Counted from the stretch's first letter, positions 22,295 through 34,700 are shown. The stretch is 64,000 nt of DNA from Ligustrum vulgare (GCA_963555705.1 OY743169.1:131501-195500); one strand, 5' to 3'. The notes: generated by a model not told the origin, from the letters alone. Numbers and translations: made by a program.

Positions 22295-23724
22295 TGATAA
22301 CGATCCGCAAGTGCACGGGTCGCGCAAGTAATAAAGTGGACGTGAGTCCAAGTATCGATTCCACAGAGATTGTGTTAAATTGTATTTTAGATTACTACCT
22401 TAACCGGAACTAGAGATTTGTTTTGATTTGAGAATTTTGATTTTGAAAACTAAAATAAAGATTAAACTAAAAAATTGACAAATTTGATTTTAAACGAATG
22501 AAAATAAATGCGTTAGAATTATGAATCCATTTTGACTCTATCATCCATATCTTAACCAATTATTTAAATACAATTCACGGGTTTTGAAAATCCATATTCC
22601 TAATGTTGTTAAAACTTCCTTTCGGACAACAATAACGTCTATTCCTACAAACAACCCAACTATATTTTTATATTGAATACAAATGTGCAAGAAAGCATTA
22701 AAAGAACTATGAATATTATAGCATATAACACAAAGCATAGGGGTATATTTCTATCCCCTATCGGACTTTGTGGCAATCGAAACAAGTCTAATGAAATCCT
22801 AATCTTTCGAACTTAAGAAATCACAACCTAAAATCATACAACTAGTGATCAAGTAATTGCATGATAGAAAAAACATAATTCAATTGCTCAAAATCATGAA
22901 TTGCATAAATTAAATAATAGATTAAAATATGGAGTCAAGAAATCAAAACTTCATCACAATTCCAACACAATTAACCTAGCCTAGAAACATAATAGAAAAT
23001 AAATAACAAGAGATATGAAAAGATGTAATCCAATTCATCTCCTTGCAATTGTATCTTCAGTCTTGATCTTGGGGTGGTTTGGATCCCTCGGCACTTCGAC
23101 AGCGTTTTGGCATGAATTGAGCAAGTTGGGAATCCCCAATCTCGAGCCTTAGGTCTGGTATTTATAGATTTTCCCGAGAATTAGGTTAATTGAGGAGAAA
23201 ACTGCTGAATTCCGCGCAAAAAGCCCAGTTGCGGCCCAGTCGGGACTACCGTGCGACCGCACGATTCAAAAGTGTGCGATCACAGCCTCGAAAAGCCAAC
23301 CTTCCGTCGCCTGTTTTTTTGTTCGTGCGGCCGCACGCCTTGTTCAACCGTGCAGCCGCACGGTTGTACTTCCGGCTGCAATTTTTATCTTTTAAATTTT
23401 GCAACTTGGTCCTCATACTTTATTTCTCCTCCAGTCCCCATCTTCTGATTGAAAACAATTTGATCCTTATACTTCTGATTTCTTCCAAATTCGATTTTTT
23501 CTTCAAATTAGCTATTTGATTGACTACATTAATTCTTGATTTGCTCACTTTGACACTTTTTACATCCAATTGCTCAATTTTAGCTTCAATTCCTTTGTTT
23601 TCTTGACTTTGAGATTATTTCTGAAATGTTAACAAATAACACAAAATAAATAGCAAATACTCTAAAACAAACATATAAAATCCTACTTTTAGGATAGAAA
23701 TAAGTGTATAAAATACACTTATCA
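22295..23724 (-). mobile_element. Solo LTR C inside element B
   Basis: 1430 bases, from TGATAACGATCC to ACACTTATCA on the plus strand, flanked by ATAAT at 22290-22294 and 23725-23729. Element A has the uninterrupted host sequence (ATTATTCGAGGACGAAC near 19001), which confirms the insertion point. No internal retroelement sequence is present. In the middle (about 23250-23370) it has paired GC palindromes of the form GTGCGGCCGCAC. Confidence 0.9.
23254..23372. promoter_or_regulatory. GTGCGGCCGCAC-type palindrome pairs in solo LTR C
   Basis: Members read GTGCGACCGCAC, a decayed GTGCGATCACAG, GTGCGGCCGCAC and GTGCAGCCGCAC. Start-to-start distances within the two pairs are about 23 and 25 bp. The core CGGCCG is shared with the TTACGGCCGTAA pairs of the A/B family, but the flanking bases differ. 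Confidence 0.5.
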
Positions 23725-23729
23725 ATAAT

Positions 23730-25745
23730 GATGTGAAAGAAAAGAAACATAACTCAAACAAAAAGATAGACCTTCAATCGAAAAGTCAAGGTTACAGCCC
23801 ACTTCTCTTTTAGCATGAAAATTCAATTGCATAACCGGAGTGTGTTAGTGTGTGCAAGAGATGCATCATCCAGTATCCTCTGAATAGAAATGAATATCAA
23901 TACCCCCGGCCCAATTCATTTCCCAATGTGGCTTGTATCCTCCCACCTCTCGTGAGTTCTCTCTTAACCTCTATCAATGATTTACTACATGGGTGTTAGT
24001 TTTTTTTTTTGGCCAACTTGAAAGCACAGAATATAGACCAAGCAATTCAAACCACTCATAAGCATATGTAATGGGAGTTAACACCCTCACTAGATATTTC
24101 TCTCTTCGCACAAAGTGTATAAGTGTGAGAATTTTCACTCAACTTACTGCATGGAGAATCTATTACCACAGACTGTTCAAATGTCAAAACTGGAGCCAAC
24201 AATAACACAAGTGCAAAGTAAAGGTCTTTATTTGGTTGTAACGGGGCTTCGGGCCAGGTAGAATAAAAGGGCATATTTAGGCTGAGTCGAGAAGTAATTT
24301 CGCAAACCAAGTCAATTCACAATGACATTACTTCCTTCACTCTCAATATGAACTTCATTGTTTCCCGCTATCCAACTTTGTTCACACTTGAATATTTTCT
24401 TTTTTTTTTTCTTTTTTTTTTCACAAGTTGAGTGTTTGACATCCTCAACTAATGATTTTCATGACTAAACTTCCTTTTCATTGCTTTTTCTCTTTCGATT
24501 TTTTTTTCCGAGTATAGACTGCAACTTTTTTTTTTGTTCAAATCATTATGCAGTCACCAATTGGCACAAGATAGAATTACATTTCCCTGAATTCAGTCCA
24601 TTACTCACCCGTCACCCAACACAAGATAACCATTTCAACTTCTTAGACTCAGACCACATCACGATTCTCAATTAACAAATGCTTGTGAATCCCTTCTCTA
24701 TGGGTTCAAAATAGAGACAATGCGAAAAAAAGGGTATTCGTGGCTTGTAGCGTGGCATAAAAAGTTCAAAGAAAGGCTAAGGCTCAAAAGGGCTTCTATT
24801 GGTACATGTATCATGGTAGACCCTTTTAGCAGGTCAAATTTGGTTTAACCTAATGCCTCTACTATATTTTGCACTTGAGTCAAGAAGCTACAACGACATG
24901 CACAAGAGAGCACATCTAAGCACAAACCAACCATACAAGACACACATCAAAAAAAATAGAGCTTAATATAAAGAGTAAAAGTAGCTCATAGGCTCAAAAG
25001 CTCATAAATTACGGATTATATGTGTTCCTCCCATCCAATTATGAGTTATAGGTCATTGCTCAGTCTTGGTTCCGAACTCAAAATCTAGTGGATAAGGATA
25101 GAATGAAGTTACTGGGGGTGGTATTTTATCATATCAGTTTTGGTTTGACTCAATTAGATAGCAGAAATTTTTCAATTTGTCCCCATTTTCAAACTAATTC
25201 AGAAATTATTGGAAAACTCATCTCTATGTGCTCATTCTTTGTCCGATTATGCAATTTAGGAAGTTAGTGGTTCAAAAATAATCATAAGTGATGCCGCTTC
25301 CTATTATACCAAAATGTGGGTCTAAGCACAATTAAAAAAAAACTAACAGAAAAATTGAAAGAAGATGAATAAAACAGGGATAACAAAAAATAATAGATAA
25401 TCATTCCCCCCACACTTGAATTCCACATTGTCCTCAATGTGGAGCGTGACAATACAAAACAAAATAGGGGAATGTGAATGGAATCAGAAGAAGAGATGGA
25501 ATTTTAAAAGTTTGCGAAACTTACGGCCGTGAAGGAATTCACTTACGGCCGTAAAGGAATTCACTTACGGCCGTAAGTGTCTCGCTGGATAAAAAAATGA
25601 TTGAGTTAGTTACGGCCGTGAGATAAGTGATTACGGCCATAACTTAACTTCTGTCCCAATTTTTTTTTTAAAACTTAAACGGGAAAAAAAATAAAATGAA
25701 CTAATAATAATAATAAAACAAAAGAAAAATGGGGGAGTAAAGAGG
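23730..25745 (-). other. Element B non-coding 3' region
   Basis: Counterpart of 16784-19000 in element A, inverted. It contains a polypurine-like module at 25402-25440 and palindrome pairs at about 25518-25640, including three consecutive members with 22-bp steps. No supported coding frame was seen. Confidence 0.65.
25518..25640. promoter_or_regulatory. Palindrome cluster in element B 3' region
   Basis: A TTACGGCCGTGA member is followed 22 bp later by TTACGGCCGTAA and 22 bp later by a third copy, the spacer GGAATTCAC being duplicated. A further pair at about 25608-25640 has 21 bp spacing. This is the only triplet seen, apparently made by duplicating one 22-bp step. Confidence 0.6.
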
Positions 25746-26003
25746 CTCCCCTCTCGGGTTGTCTCCCGAGCAGCGCCTTTGTTTACTGTCATTGGCTCGA
25801 CGGGTTGCTTCCTTCTTCATCCGGGATCAACTGGACTCCTAAAGCTCACTTTCTTCTTCATGCTCTTCATTAGTGCCTGCAAAATCGGGGGTAGAAGTCT
25901 TCATTAGAAATTGGTGATGCGACCTGAGAGATTTTACCTGATTGTGGTGACTTTGGACAGTCATTTCCACCAAGTTTAAAAATTTCCTGTACTGAAGAAT
26001 CAA

Positions 26004-26565
26004 TCACATTAACAGACTGAACAAGATTATCATCATCATGATTTTCACAGAATCCATGGTAAGTGAGCCACTACTAACATCTATCTTGGTCTTAGATGTT
26101 TTTAGAAATGGTCTGCCTAACAAAATTGGGGTAGAGTTGGGGGAGTGGTCATCATTCATGTCAAATACATAAAAATCTGCAGGAAATACTAACCCGTCTA
26201 CTTGCACTAGAATGTCTTCAACTACCCCGTCAGGATAAGCATTAGAACGATCGGCTAGTTGAATTATAGCATTAGTTTCAGTCAGTTTGGCAAGTTTTAA
26301 TGAAGCATAGGTGGACCTAGGCATTACATTGATAGATGCTCCTAAGTCTATTAAAGCACGATTTATTTTCTTATTGCCTATTTGACATGGTATGGTAAAC
26401 ATACCTGGATCCTTATACTTGGGAGGTGATTTTCTGTGAAGAAGTGCAGATACAGACTTACCCATTCTTACCATCTCATTTCCCTTTAGCTTTCTCTTAT
26501 TGGCGTACAGATCCTTCAAAAACTTCGCATATCGGGGCACTTGCTTGATTGCATCTAACAGTGTG
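26004..26565 (-). pseudogene. pro: Element B aspartic protease, frameshifted at ends
   Basis: The minus-strand frame carries ALIDLGASINVMPRSTYASL, IIQLADRSNAYPDG and ILLGRPFLKTSKTKID, matching the protease of element A residue by residue over most of its length. A frameshift near 26556 separates it from the upstream linker, and a deletion near 26055 replaces the normal end. The catalytic DLGAS and the GRPF block are kept. Confidence 0.88.
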
Positions 26566-28171
26566 GAATGTTGATTTCCACTTTCCTGAACATCTCCAGT
26601 ATATCCTTTTCCTTGCCCTCCTTAGTCGCTTTTGCTAACCTTCTAGGAAAAGGAGGTGGAGTCAATTTAGCAATTGAGTTAGAGTTGAATTTTACCTGCA
26701 GGTTTTGCAAAGTGCTGTTTTTCTTTCCGACCCCTTCTTCTTCAACTTCCTCCTCTTCAGCTGCAATAGGTTTCATTTGTGGCCCCTCAACCTCTTTTCC
26801 ATTCCGAAGAGTGATGACACTAACATTTTTAGGATTCACCTCAGGCTGAGATGGTAGTTTACCTCTGGATTGTGCTTCCAACCTGTTGATGGCAGTGACC
26901 ATTTGGCTCATCTGGTTCTCCAAATTTTGAATGCTAGACTTTGTATCCTGTTGAAATTGTAATGTGTTAGTTGCTAGTGTTTTTACCATGTCTTCAAGAG
27001 ACATACCTGAGCCTTGAGGTTTTTGCTGATACTACCCCTGTTGTTGGAAGGTTCCTTGTTGCTGAAATTTCCCTTGAGGTTTGTTTGAAATGAAACCTGG
27101 GTGCTTGTTAATTCCGTAGCTTTGGTTGGGGTGATCCCTCCATCCGAGATTGTAGGTATTAAAGTACGGATTGTACTGTTGTCTTTGGAACGGAAAACCC
27201 TCTGCAGCAGTTACCTGTTCACCATTTCCCTCTTGCAACACCGGACAAGTATCTGTTGGATGTCCGAAGTTTGCACATATCCCACAAGCTTTGACCTGTT
27301 GTGCCTTACCTACAGCAAGTTGTTTAACGAGATTTGTTAGTTCAAACAATTGACTTTCAATATTGGAACTACTTACCTCATTCACGTGCCGAACTTGCAT
27401 ATCCTTGTTGGAGTTGAACTGCTGAGTGTTCTCAACCATATTGGAGATTAAAGCCCGTGCTTGTTCCGGTGTCTTGTCCATCAGTGCACCTCCACTTGCG
27501 GCATCTATCATGCTTCTATCCATCGGTGCCAGACCTTCATAAAAATATTGCACCAAGAGTTGCTCACTGATCTGATGATGGGGGCAACTCGAGATGAGCT
27601 TTTTGAAGCGCTCCCAACACTCATATAATGATTTACCATTGTTTTGGCGCACCCCACATATTTCCTTTCTGATCGTTCCAGCTCTCGATGCAGGAAAGTA
27701 CTTTTCTAGGAATAGCATCTTCATGTCATTCCAGGTGGTGACTAATCCAGATGGTAGACAGTATAACCAGTCAGTAGCGACATCCTTCAGCGAGAACGGA
27801 AAGGCCCTCATCTTGATTTGTTCCTCAGTAATACCCGTGGGTCTCATGCTATCACAAATGACATGGAACTCCTTCAGATGTCTGTATGGGTCCTCACCGG
27901 GATGTCCTCTGAAAGTTGGCAGAAGATGGATCAGTCCGGATTTTAGCTCAAAAGTTATGCCTTCTTCCACTGCCGAAAAAGTGATGCATAGCGGTTGTTG
28001 AGCAACATCCGGGGTAGCTAGTTGCTTGAGAGTCAAATTATTGTTAGCTACTGCCATTGGTTGTGCAGCTCTTCTTTGCTGTTGAAAAGTTCTCTCGATT
28101 TCTTGGTCAAAATAAAAAAAATTCAAAATTAGTTGATCGAGTTTTACGCATATAAGCAAAGAAGTAGACAA
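26555..28171 (-). pseudogene. gag: Element B gag, nearly intact
   Basis: The longest frame (28171-27032, 379 residues) includes LRGHPGEDPYRH-like text, MRAFPFSLKD, TTWNDMKMLFLEKYFP, ERFKKLISSCPHH and a zinc knuckle CGICANFGHPTDTC. A single stop near 27033 separates it from a second frame (27004-26555) with SLEDMVKTLATNTLQFQQ, a coiled-coil-like segment, and a linker rich in acidic residues. The A-copy methionine equivalent is near 28057. Compared with A, this copy has fewer stops, so it is closer to a functional gag. Confidence 0.88.
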
Positions 28172-28289
28172 GCAATTTTTTTTTTTTTAAATTATAGAAA
28201 TAATGTGAAAAATAAATTAAAATGCAGAAGAAAAAAAAAGAAAGAAAGAAAATTCTAATTGATTAAACACTAAATTAGTTAACCGTTCC

Positions 28290-28304
28290 CCGGCAACAGC
28301 GCCA
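28290..28304 (-). other. Primer binding site, tRNA-Asp type (element B)
   Basis: Reads TGGCGCTGTTGCCGG on the minus strand, six bases from the LTR edge at 28311. It differs from the element A site by one base. Confidence 0.88.
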
Positions 28305-28310
28305 AAAATT

Positions 28311-29921
28311 TGATGCGTGTCGCGATACACCAAAATAATAAATAATTCCTTACTCGCTAAATATTAATTAATAATGTAGTAGTGAGAGTAAGGGTCGATC
28401 CCACGAGGAACGGAAACTAATTTTAGTTGTTCGATCAATTAGAATGGAATGGGGGTTTGTTGTTTGAAATTGCTTGAATAAAAAATATGCATAAAAATAA
28501 ACAGTTAAATATGAATAGAGAAATAATATAAGAAGAAATCTTGTTCTCGGGTTCGGTTGTGCCCTTAATTAATGTTATACTTTTCCTTGTAACGTGTTTA
28601 TATTCCTATTCAATTATCAATCATAAATAATAAACAAGCTCTGATTATCTAAATTCTTTCTTATGTATATTGATTCAAAACAAGTTCTTCGAACCAATTC
28701 TAGTCACGAACAATCCTAAACAAGCTCTTAGGATTTAATGCACGACTAGTATGAAAATCTCGAAGAATAGATTGAATTGGATCGTTAATTTCACAAGCTC
28801 GAATTAATCAATCAAAGTTGAATTATTACTAAACCTGCACGAGATTTATTTGCTAATAAAGTAAAGATTCAATGACAATTACGGATCAAGAATCTAAACA
28901 TAGTATATTCATAAATCCAAAGATCAATAATCCAATTGGTCAAATTAAATTATTAATCAAATAAACTCAATTGAACTTTCAAAACATAATAATCTAACAA
29001 TTGAAATAAAGGAATAAATTCACGCTACTAATTTGTAGGAAAAGAAAATAACATAATCAAGTTAACACAACTTCCCCTTTGAACAAAATATGAAATTTAG
29101 CCTAGCATGGTTGTGGTAGATTCTTCAAGTTGCTTCATGAATTCCATTATTGTTGATATTCTTGCGCTTGAAAATCTCCCAAGAATGCTCTATATTTTGC
29201 TCTCAATTTTCCTCAATGTCCAGCCTCCTTTTTGTGGTGATTTTGCACATTCAATACTCCCAAAATCGTGCCCTAACTTTACCCCAAAGATATACCAAAG
29301 ATAGACCTTGAATCAGATAAGGAAATTTCTTGGTGAGCAAGTTACGGCCGTAAATTTCCTTATCACGGCTGTGAGTGAGCTACCGAAAATTTTCGGAATT
29401 TGGAAGTTACGGCCGTAACTTTGTCATTTACAGTCGTAAGTGCATCTGTGCTGAGAAGCGCCTATGCTCGATGTTTTGGTCATAAATTTCTCTTCCGAAG
29501 TCTGATTGTGGTGATTCAAGTTTTGTTGGAAAGAAAACTCAAACATCTATAATTCTTTGTGAAATAGAGATTCCCAAATTAGATAGTCTTATATGACAAA
29601 ATTGAGCTTCAATCTATGACTAAAATTCATGATCATAATCCTTGCGGGTTTTTGATTTCCAACTTCACCCCAAACCTTCTTTGACCATAATTTTTGCATC
29701 TAATCTTCTTCCCACATGCCATTATTGATTTGGACCTCTTTGAATATGACCTTGAATCTCACTTCTTGATTTTTTTTTGTCCTGTTTCCTTTCTTTTTCT
29801 TCTTTTTGACCTTACATAGCACAATAAGTGAAAGTGCATTAAACGATACTTCATTAGGATCAAACCAATAACAAAATAAGATATTAATTGAATTAAATAC
29901 GTGCTAATAATGCACTTATCA
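28311..29921 (-). repeat. Element B right (5') LTR
   Basis: 1611 bases, from TGATGCGTGTCGCGATACAC to ACTTATCA on the plus strand. Its start preserves the site where element A inserted in the sister LTR (CGATA). Palindrome pairs lie at about 29340-29372 and 29404-29440. Confidence 0.92.
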
Positions 29922-29926
29922 TACAA

Positions 29927-30560
29927 CATGAAAGTAGAGGACTAGAATCGAAAATCAAATCGGAGCTAAGAGTATTAAATACTACTGAAGTAATTTTATC
30001 AATTAATTAAATTGATTATCGGTTCTATAATTGAGAAGATATTGATTGAAGTATATTGAGTGTAATTCAAAGTGGAACTAAGAATTTATTTTAACATTCA
30101 AAAATAATAGACCAAGTTTAATTCGTAAACTTATTGGTCAAATAATAATAATTAAAGTAATATAATAATTATTTATATAAAGCGACGTGCACACTACAAA
30201 AAAAGGGCTTCAGCAACCAATGATTTAACGACCATTAAAAAATGGTCACTATAAAAAACTATCACCAACCAAAAAATGGTCTATAAGGTTTTTCGTATGT
30301 TAATAGTGGACTAATTTTCTGGTGATCTATTGCGACCACACATTTTATTGGTCGATGAAGACATTCAGTGACCAATTATTTTGTTCCTTGGAGACCTTTT
30401 TTTTGTAGTTGCAAATGCAAATATATATTTATATTATTTATAAATTATTTATTAACGACGAGTTAGGCGTATAATTTCGAGACACACAAATCATTCGTTT
30501 CGTTACCTATTTTGATTATTCGAGAGCATCATCCTGTAGAGCTCTGAATGTTCTTCAACT
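29927..30560. repeat. Segment X, right half
   Basis: Continues the segment from 12727 and matches 52465-52840, apart from a small inserted MITE (30192-30410). After about 30560 the similarity to the 52 kb copy ends. Confidence 0.75.
30192..30410. mobile_element. CACTA-type MITE
   Basis: 219 bases starting CACTACAAAAAAAGGGC and ending CCTTTTTTTTGTAGTT, flanked by GCA at 30189-30191 and 30411-30413. The last base departs from the expected G. CACTA elements have these ends and 3-bp duplications. The paralogous segment near 52690 lacks it. It carries subterminal TGGTC-type repeats and no gene. Confidence 0.75.
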
Positions 30561-30645
30561 TGCTTCAAGTCGTTTATCCTCTGATGGTTATCATTTCCAT
30601 GATTCTCGTTCCATAACTGTTCGTAACTTTCTATGACTTTGCGTC

Positions 30646-30697
30646 AATAACTCCTTCCAATAACTCCCCCACAGTGAAAGACTTAACTACCCATGTT
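30646..30697. repeat. 52-bp direct repeat R, copy 2
   Basis: Partner of 12475-12526. It lies upstream of the PMD pseudogene and probably belongs to its 5' flank. Confidence 0.7.
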
Positions 30698-31257
30698 TTT
30701 AGTAACTGTCAATGTTACAATAACTACCAATAATCACACCATTACCATTATCTTAAATGGTGGGTTAAGTGGGAAAATTGCATCTTCAACCATGCATCAT
30801 CCGATGCTCCATTTGTTCAGATATTGCTCCGATCACCTAATTGACCGAACTTTCATCTGCATAAGCCAGTTCCTTGATGTTCGACCTGATCTCAATACTT
30901 GAGTTCCTTTCAACGCCTTTATATTAGGCCTTGAATTGGGTTTATATGTCAACAATTACTCCCAATATGACTGAATTAATTTGTAATCATTAATTTTCCT
31001 TAGTTAATGCTTCACACGTTTTTGCAGTTTTGAAACATTTGATGCTCCCTCCAATGTGTAGCTCTAACGTGTGTCCATTTTTTGTGACCTATAACTTGTC
31101 ACATCACTCACCCATATAAAACTTCATTCTTTGTCTCCTTTTTTCTACACTTATCATTTTCACCTTTTTTACACCTTCTACATCTCTTTTCTTTCTTCAA
31201 GCATTTCCACTGTTTTTCTTCAGGCAAATATTCACTTATTTTTACCCTTTTTCAGAA

Positions 31258-31743
31258 ATGGTTGCTCTAGATATTGCTTCATTTGATGATTTTCCAACTT
31301 TCCTTCAAGAACTTTTTGTTGATCTTGGTTTCTTGTTACTATCGGACGTTGAAAATCACCACTTTTGTCCCCGCATTCAGTAGTCCCAATGTTATTGGAT
31401 GTTCACCAATTGCTCAATTTTTTCCTACAATGTAATGCAATGCAAATCTTAACTTTCCTAGACCCTTTACAATTAGCTCCAATCATTTCCAGCATCTGTA
31501 TATAGTAAAAATCGAATACTAGCTTCCGAGGTTGGTATAAACGTATGATCACCCATGGCCCTACCAATGAACTTTTCACCAAAGCTCATATTTTGGATAC
31601 TTTGCTTTCAATCGCCTTACACTTTTGGCGTCTAATTAAAATAATTTTGTTTTCCCGCTTGGCTTTCTATCTATCACACTAAGGGACATCAGTGTCCTAA
31701 CTAACCTTTGTCCATTGGGTACCACCATTTCTCCTGCTATGAT
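31258..31743 (+). pseudogene. Plant mobile domain (PMD) pseudogene, 5' part
   Basis: A start codon at 31258 opens MVALDIASFDDFPTFLQEL and reaches a stop at about 31381. Further broken frames include WYKRMITHGPTNELFTKAH and, near the end, SVLTNLCPLGTTISPAM. This order, an aromatic-rich helix region then a P-x-G-T/L segment before the WLCK block, resembles plant PMD proteins (aminotransferase-like, found in genes and transposons). The reading is interrupted at 31743 by a hAT element and resumes at 35281. Several stops show it is dead. Confidence 0.55.
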
Positions 31744-34700
31744 TAGAGGTGGCAGTGGGCCGAGCCGAGCTAGCTCGACCCGTGGCTCGGCGTGCTTGAC
31801 TCGTCAAATGGACGAGTCGAGCAACGAGCTCGTTTGACCGGTGTCGAGCTTGGCTTGGCTCACGAGCCGCGAGCTCGTGGGCTGAGCCGAGCTCGGCTCG
31901 TCAAGCTTGTTATTTATTTATTTATTTTTAATCCCCTCTTATGTTGATTTAGTCGACAATCAGTAGTTAAAATATTTGAAATCTTGAATATTAATATTAT
32001 TGATATAAATTCGTAATTAGTTATAACTTATAAATATAAGTATAATAAGTTATGTATTAAATAAATTATTAATAACTTAATAAGTAAAAAAATAATGTTT
32101 GTTAGTTATTAGTGAATTAAATTGAAAGTTGAAATGATTAATTATAATTTATAAGTTTATAATGTAAATAAAAACTTGTTAAAATAATCAAATATCCAAT
32201 TGTAATTTGAAAAGATAAAAACTAAAATTAAGTAAATAAATTAAAATTTAAAAGGTTAAAAAATAAAATTAAACCCTCCTTTTTTCCGGGCTTGGGACCG
32301 GCTACTAAATAGTCTTAATTGAATAATTGAATATTCTAATAGGCGGAGTTAAAATTGTACACGAACAATTTGTTACGTGTACAATTTTTGTTTTGAAATC
32401 AAAATTATATTTTATTTTATATATATAATAAAGAAATTAAAATTTTAAAGTTAAATATCATTTACCTGACTGCATGCAATTTCGGCATACTTATGTTGTA
32501 TGCGTAAATCACCGTCTTGCCAATCTTTGACACACATCAAAGCTTCCAAAATATTTTCTTTGAGTCGGCTCCTAACTACTGACAAAACCCTTTTACCTGC
32601 ACTAAAAGCAGACTCCGAAGCTACCGTGTTAACTGGAGATGTTAGTAGATCTTTCGTAATGGCGAAAATAATCGGATATTTTCGTTCGTTTGTTCGCCAA
32701 TAATGAAGTAAATCAACTTCTAAAGAATTAGTAGACTCCACATTTCTAAGCAGTTCTTGTCCAAAATAAATTTTCAATTCTTCAGGTATTTGATGTGAAC
32801 CTAATTCGTTGGTACTAGAAGACATACTGTAAGAAGAAGTTCCTTGTGCTTGACTCATTTCTTTCATTAAATTGTATAATTCTACTTCATCGTCTCCAAG
32901 TGTAGTGTTACATGATGGTGCAGATTGTGTATGACTAACAGTAGTTTCTAATCGTGCAGCATATACAGTATACATGTTTACTAGCGTGCTTTCTAAATTA
33001 TTATAAGTAATAGGTTTATCCAAAATTAATGAGCTATTGATTTTTGAAACAAGAATTTTCGTACCCTTTAAATTGAAACGTGGATCCATCATGCACGCTA
33101 AGGGAAATAACATAGGTAAATCTTCCCAATATTTTCTAATTTTCATTTCCATAGCAATTATCATTTCAATAAAAAATGAGTCATATCTATATTTATAAAA
33201 GTTCTTGCAATAATATAAAGACGTTCAAGAACTCTTGAACTAGTTGGATAATATACCCCAGATAATATGTTAGCTGAATCGTAAAAACTTGTCAAAAAAT
33301 TTTCACTTTAAAAGCAGCTTCCCAATCCGATTATATTAATAGAGGATCATCGTCTTTTTTTAAGGTTCTACTGTTATAATATTCCATTATTATGTATTCA
33401 TAATCTTCGCATGATTTAAGTAACAAGTATGTAGAGTTCCACCTATGGCCTACGTCGGTGATAAATTTCTAAGAATCTAATTTGTATTGTGAACACATAT
33501 CTTCAAAATATTGTTTTCTACTCGATGATATGGTTATGTACACTATAGCATCTCTAATTTTATCCATTTCATCTTTAATATGTTTAAAACCATCTTGAAC
33601 AATTAAATTTAAAATATGACATACACATCTAACATGGAATAAAAAATCACCAAAATTCGGATTAAAAATTCTACATAATTTATCTACTACAAGCTTATTT
33701 ACACTAGCATTATCGAAAGTAAAGGATTGAATTTTACTTTCAACTCCATATTCTTTAACAATATGAAGTATATCATTAAATATGTTGGTTGCGTTATGAG
33801 GAATTTCCAGAATTTTAAAAGCAATAATTTTTTTTTATGCATAACCCAAAGTGGATCAATGTAGTGTGCAGTTGCAACAATATAACCTTTTTTGTTAAAA
33901 CATTCCCAAAGATCGGAAGTAAAAGAAACAACACCACCATGGTAATTTAAATCGACTGTTAATTGTTTCTTAGTTTTAAGATAATATTGTATTGTATCAG
34001 AACGTAGAGTGTTTTGAGTAATACTGACGTACCTTGGTTGAAGATAACGCTTGATGTATGTAACAAAGTGTTTGTTGTCCACTATGCTTATTGGAAACTC
34101 CGCCCCCGCAACGAATTGAACCATCCCAGTTCGATTTTCTGCTTCGGAATACATCTAATTTGAAAGTGTTGTAGATCCCGCTCCAGAACCACTAGCGGCG
34201 GATGAACGAAATTGTAGTTGACTTTGATTCAGTTCAACTAACCCGTGCTTGGGCTAACACTTGCGATAGTGACGGTTGAGGTGTGTAGTACCAATCCCCT
34301 TTACCCATGCCAATTGTTGTGCACAATATTTGCACACAGCTTTAAATTCATCTTCTCCTTCAATTTTTTTCCAGTTGCAACCAATTTAAACACTTTAAAG
34401 TAGGCTTCTTACCTTTTCTAACTTTTCTTTTTCTTATTGTGTCGGGAATATCAGGATCATTTTGTAAGATTTGAACATCCGGATCTTCTTCAACATTGTC
34501 TAAATTGATTCGTTGATTTAATGGATCTTCTTCAATATTGTCGGGAGTTAGTACCTCGTTGAGACCGAAAAATTGATCATCGAAATGAGCGTGAGATTAT
34601 GGTGTTGAGTCATCATACCTCCCAAATCTAGGTGGACCATTGAACAATTCATTAACAATTCTTCGACTGCTGGGATCCATTCTTTTATATGTGATGTGGT

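Larger units (their letters stand above)
12728..29921 (-). mobile_element. Element B: Athila-like gag-protease retrotransposon
   Basis: This is a minus-strand element flanked by TACAA at 12723-12727 and 29922-29926. The LTRs are 12728-12744 plus 20660-22255 (interrupted by element A) and 28311-29921. The PBS lies just inside the right LTR (about 28290-28304, TGGCGCTGTTGCCGG, tRNA-Asp type). The internal part holds gag and protease (28120 down to 26004) and a non-coding 3' region with an insertion (solo LTR C). No RT, RNase H or integrase text is present. The structure matches element A, so this is a family feature and not a private deletion. Confidence 0.9.

Noticed and set aside
24481..24675. 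Small protein gene in element B tail
   Set aside because: The same area in element A (inverted, about 18100-18260) does not keep a matching frame; AT-rich chance frame.
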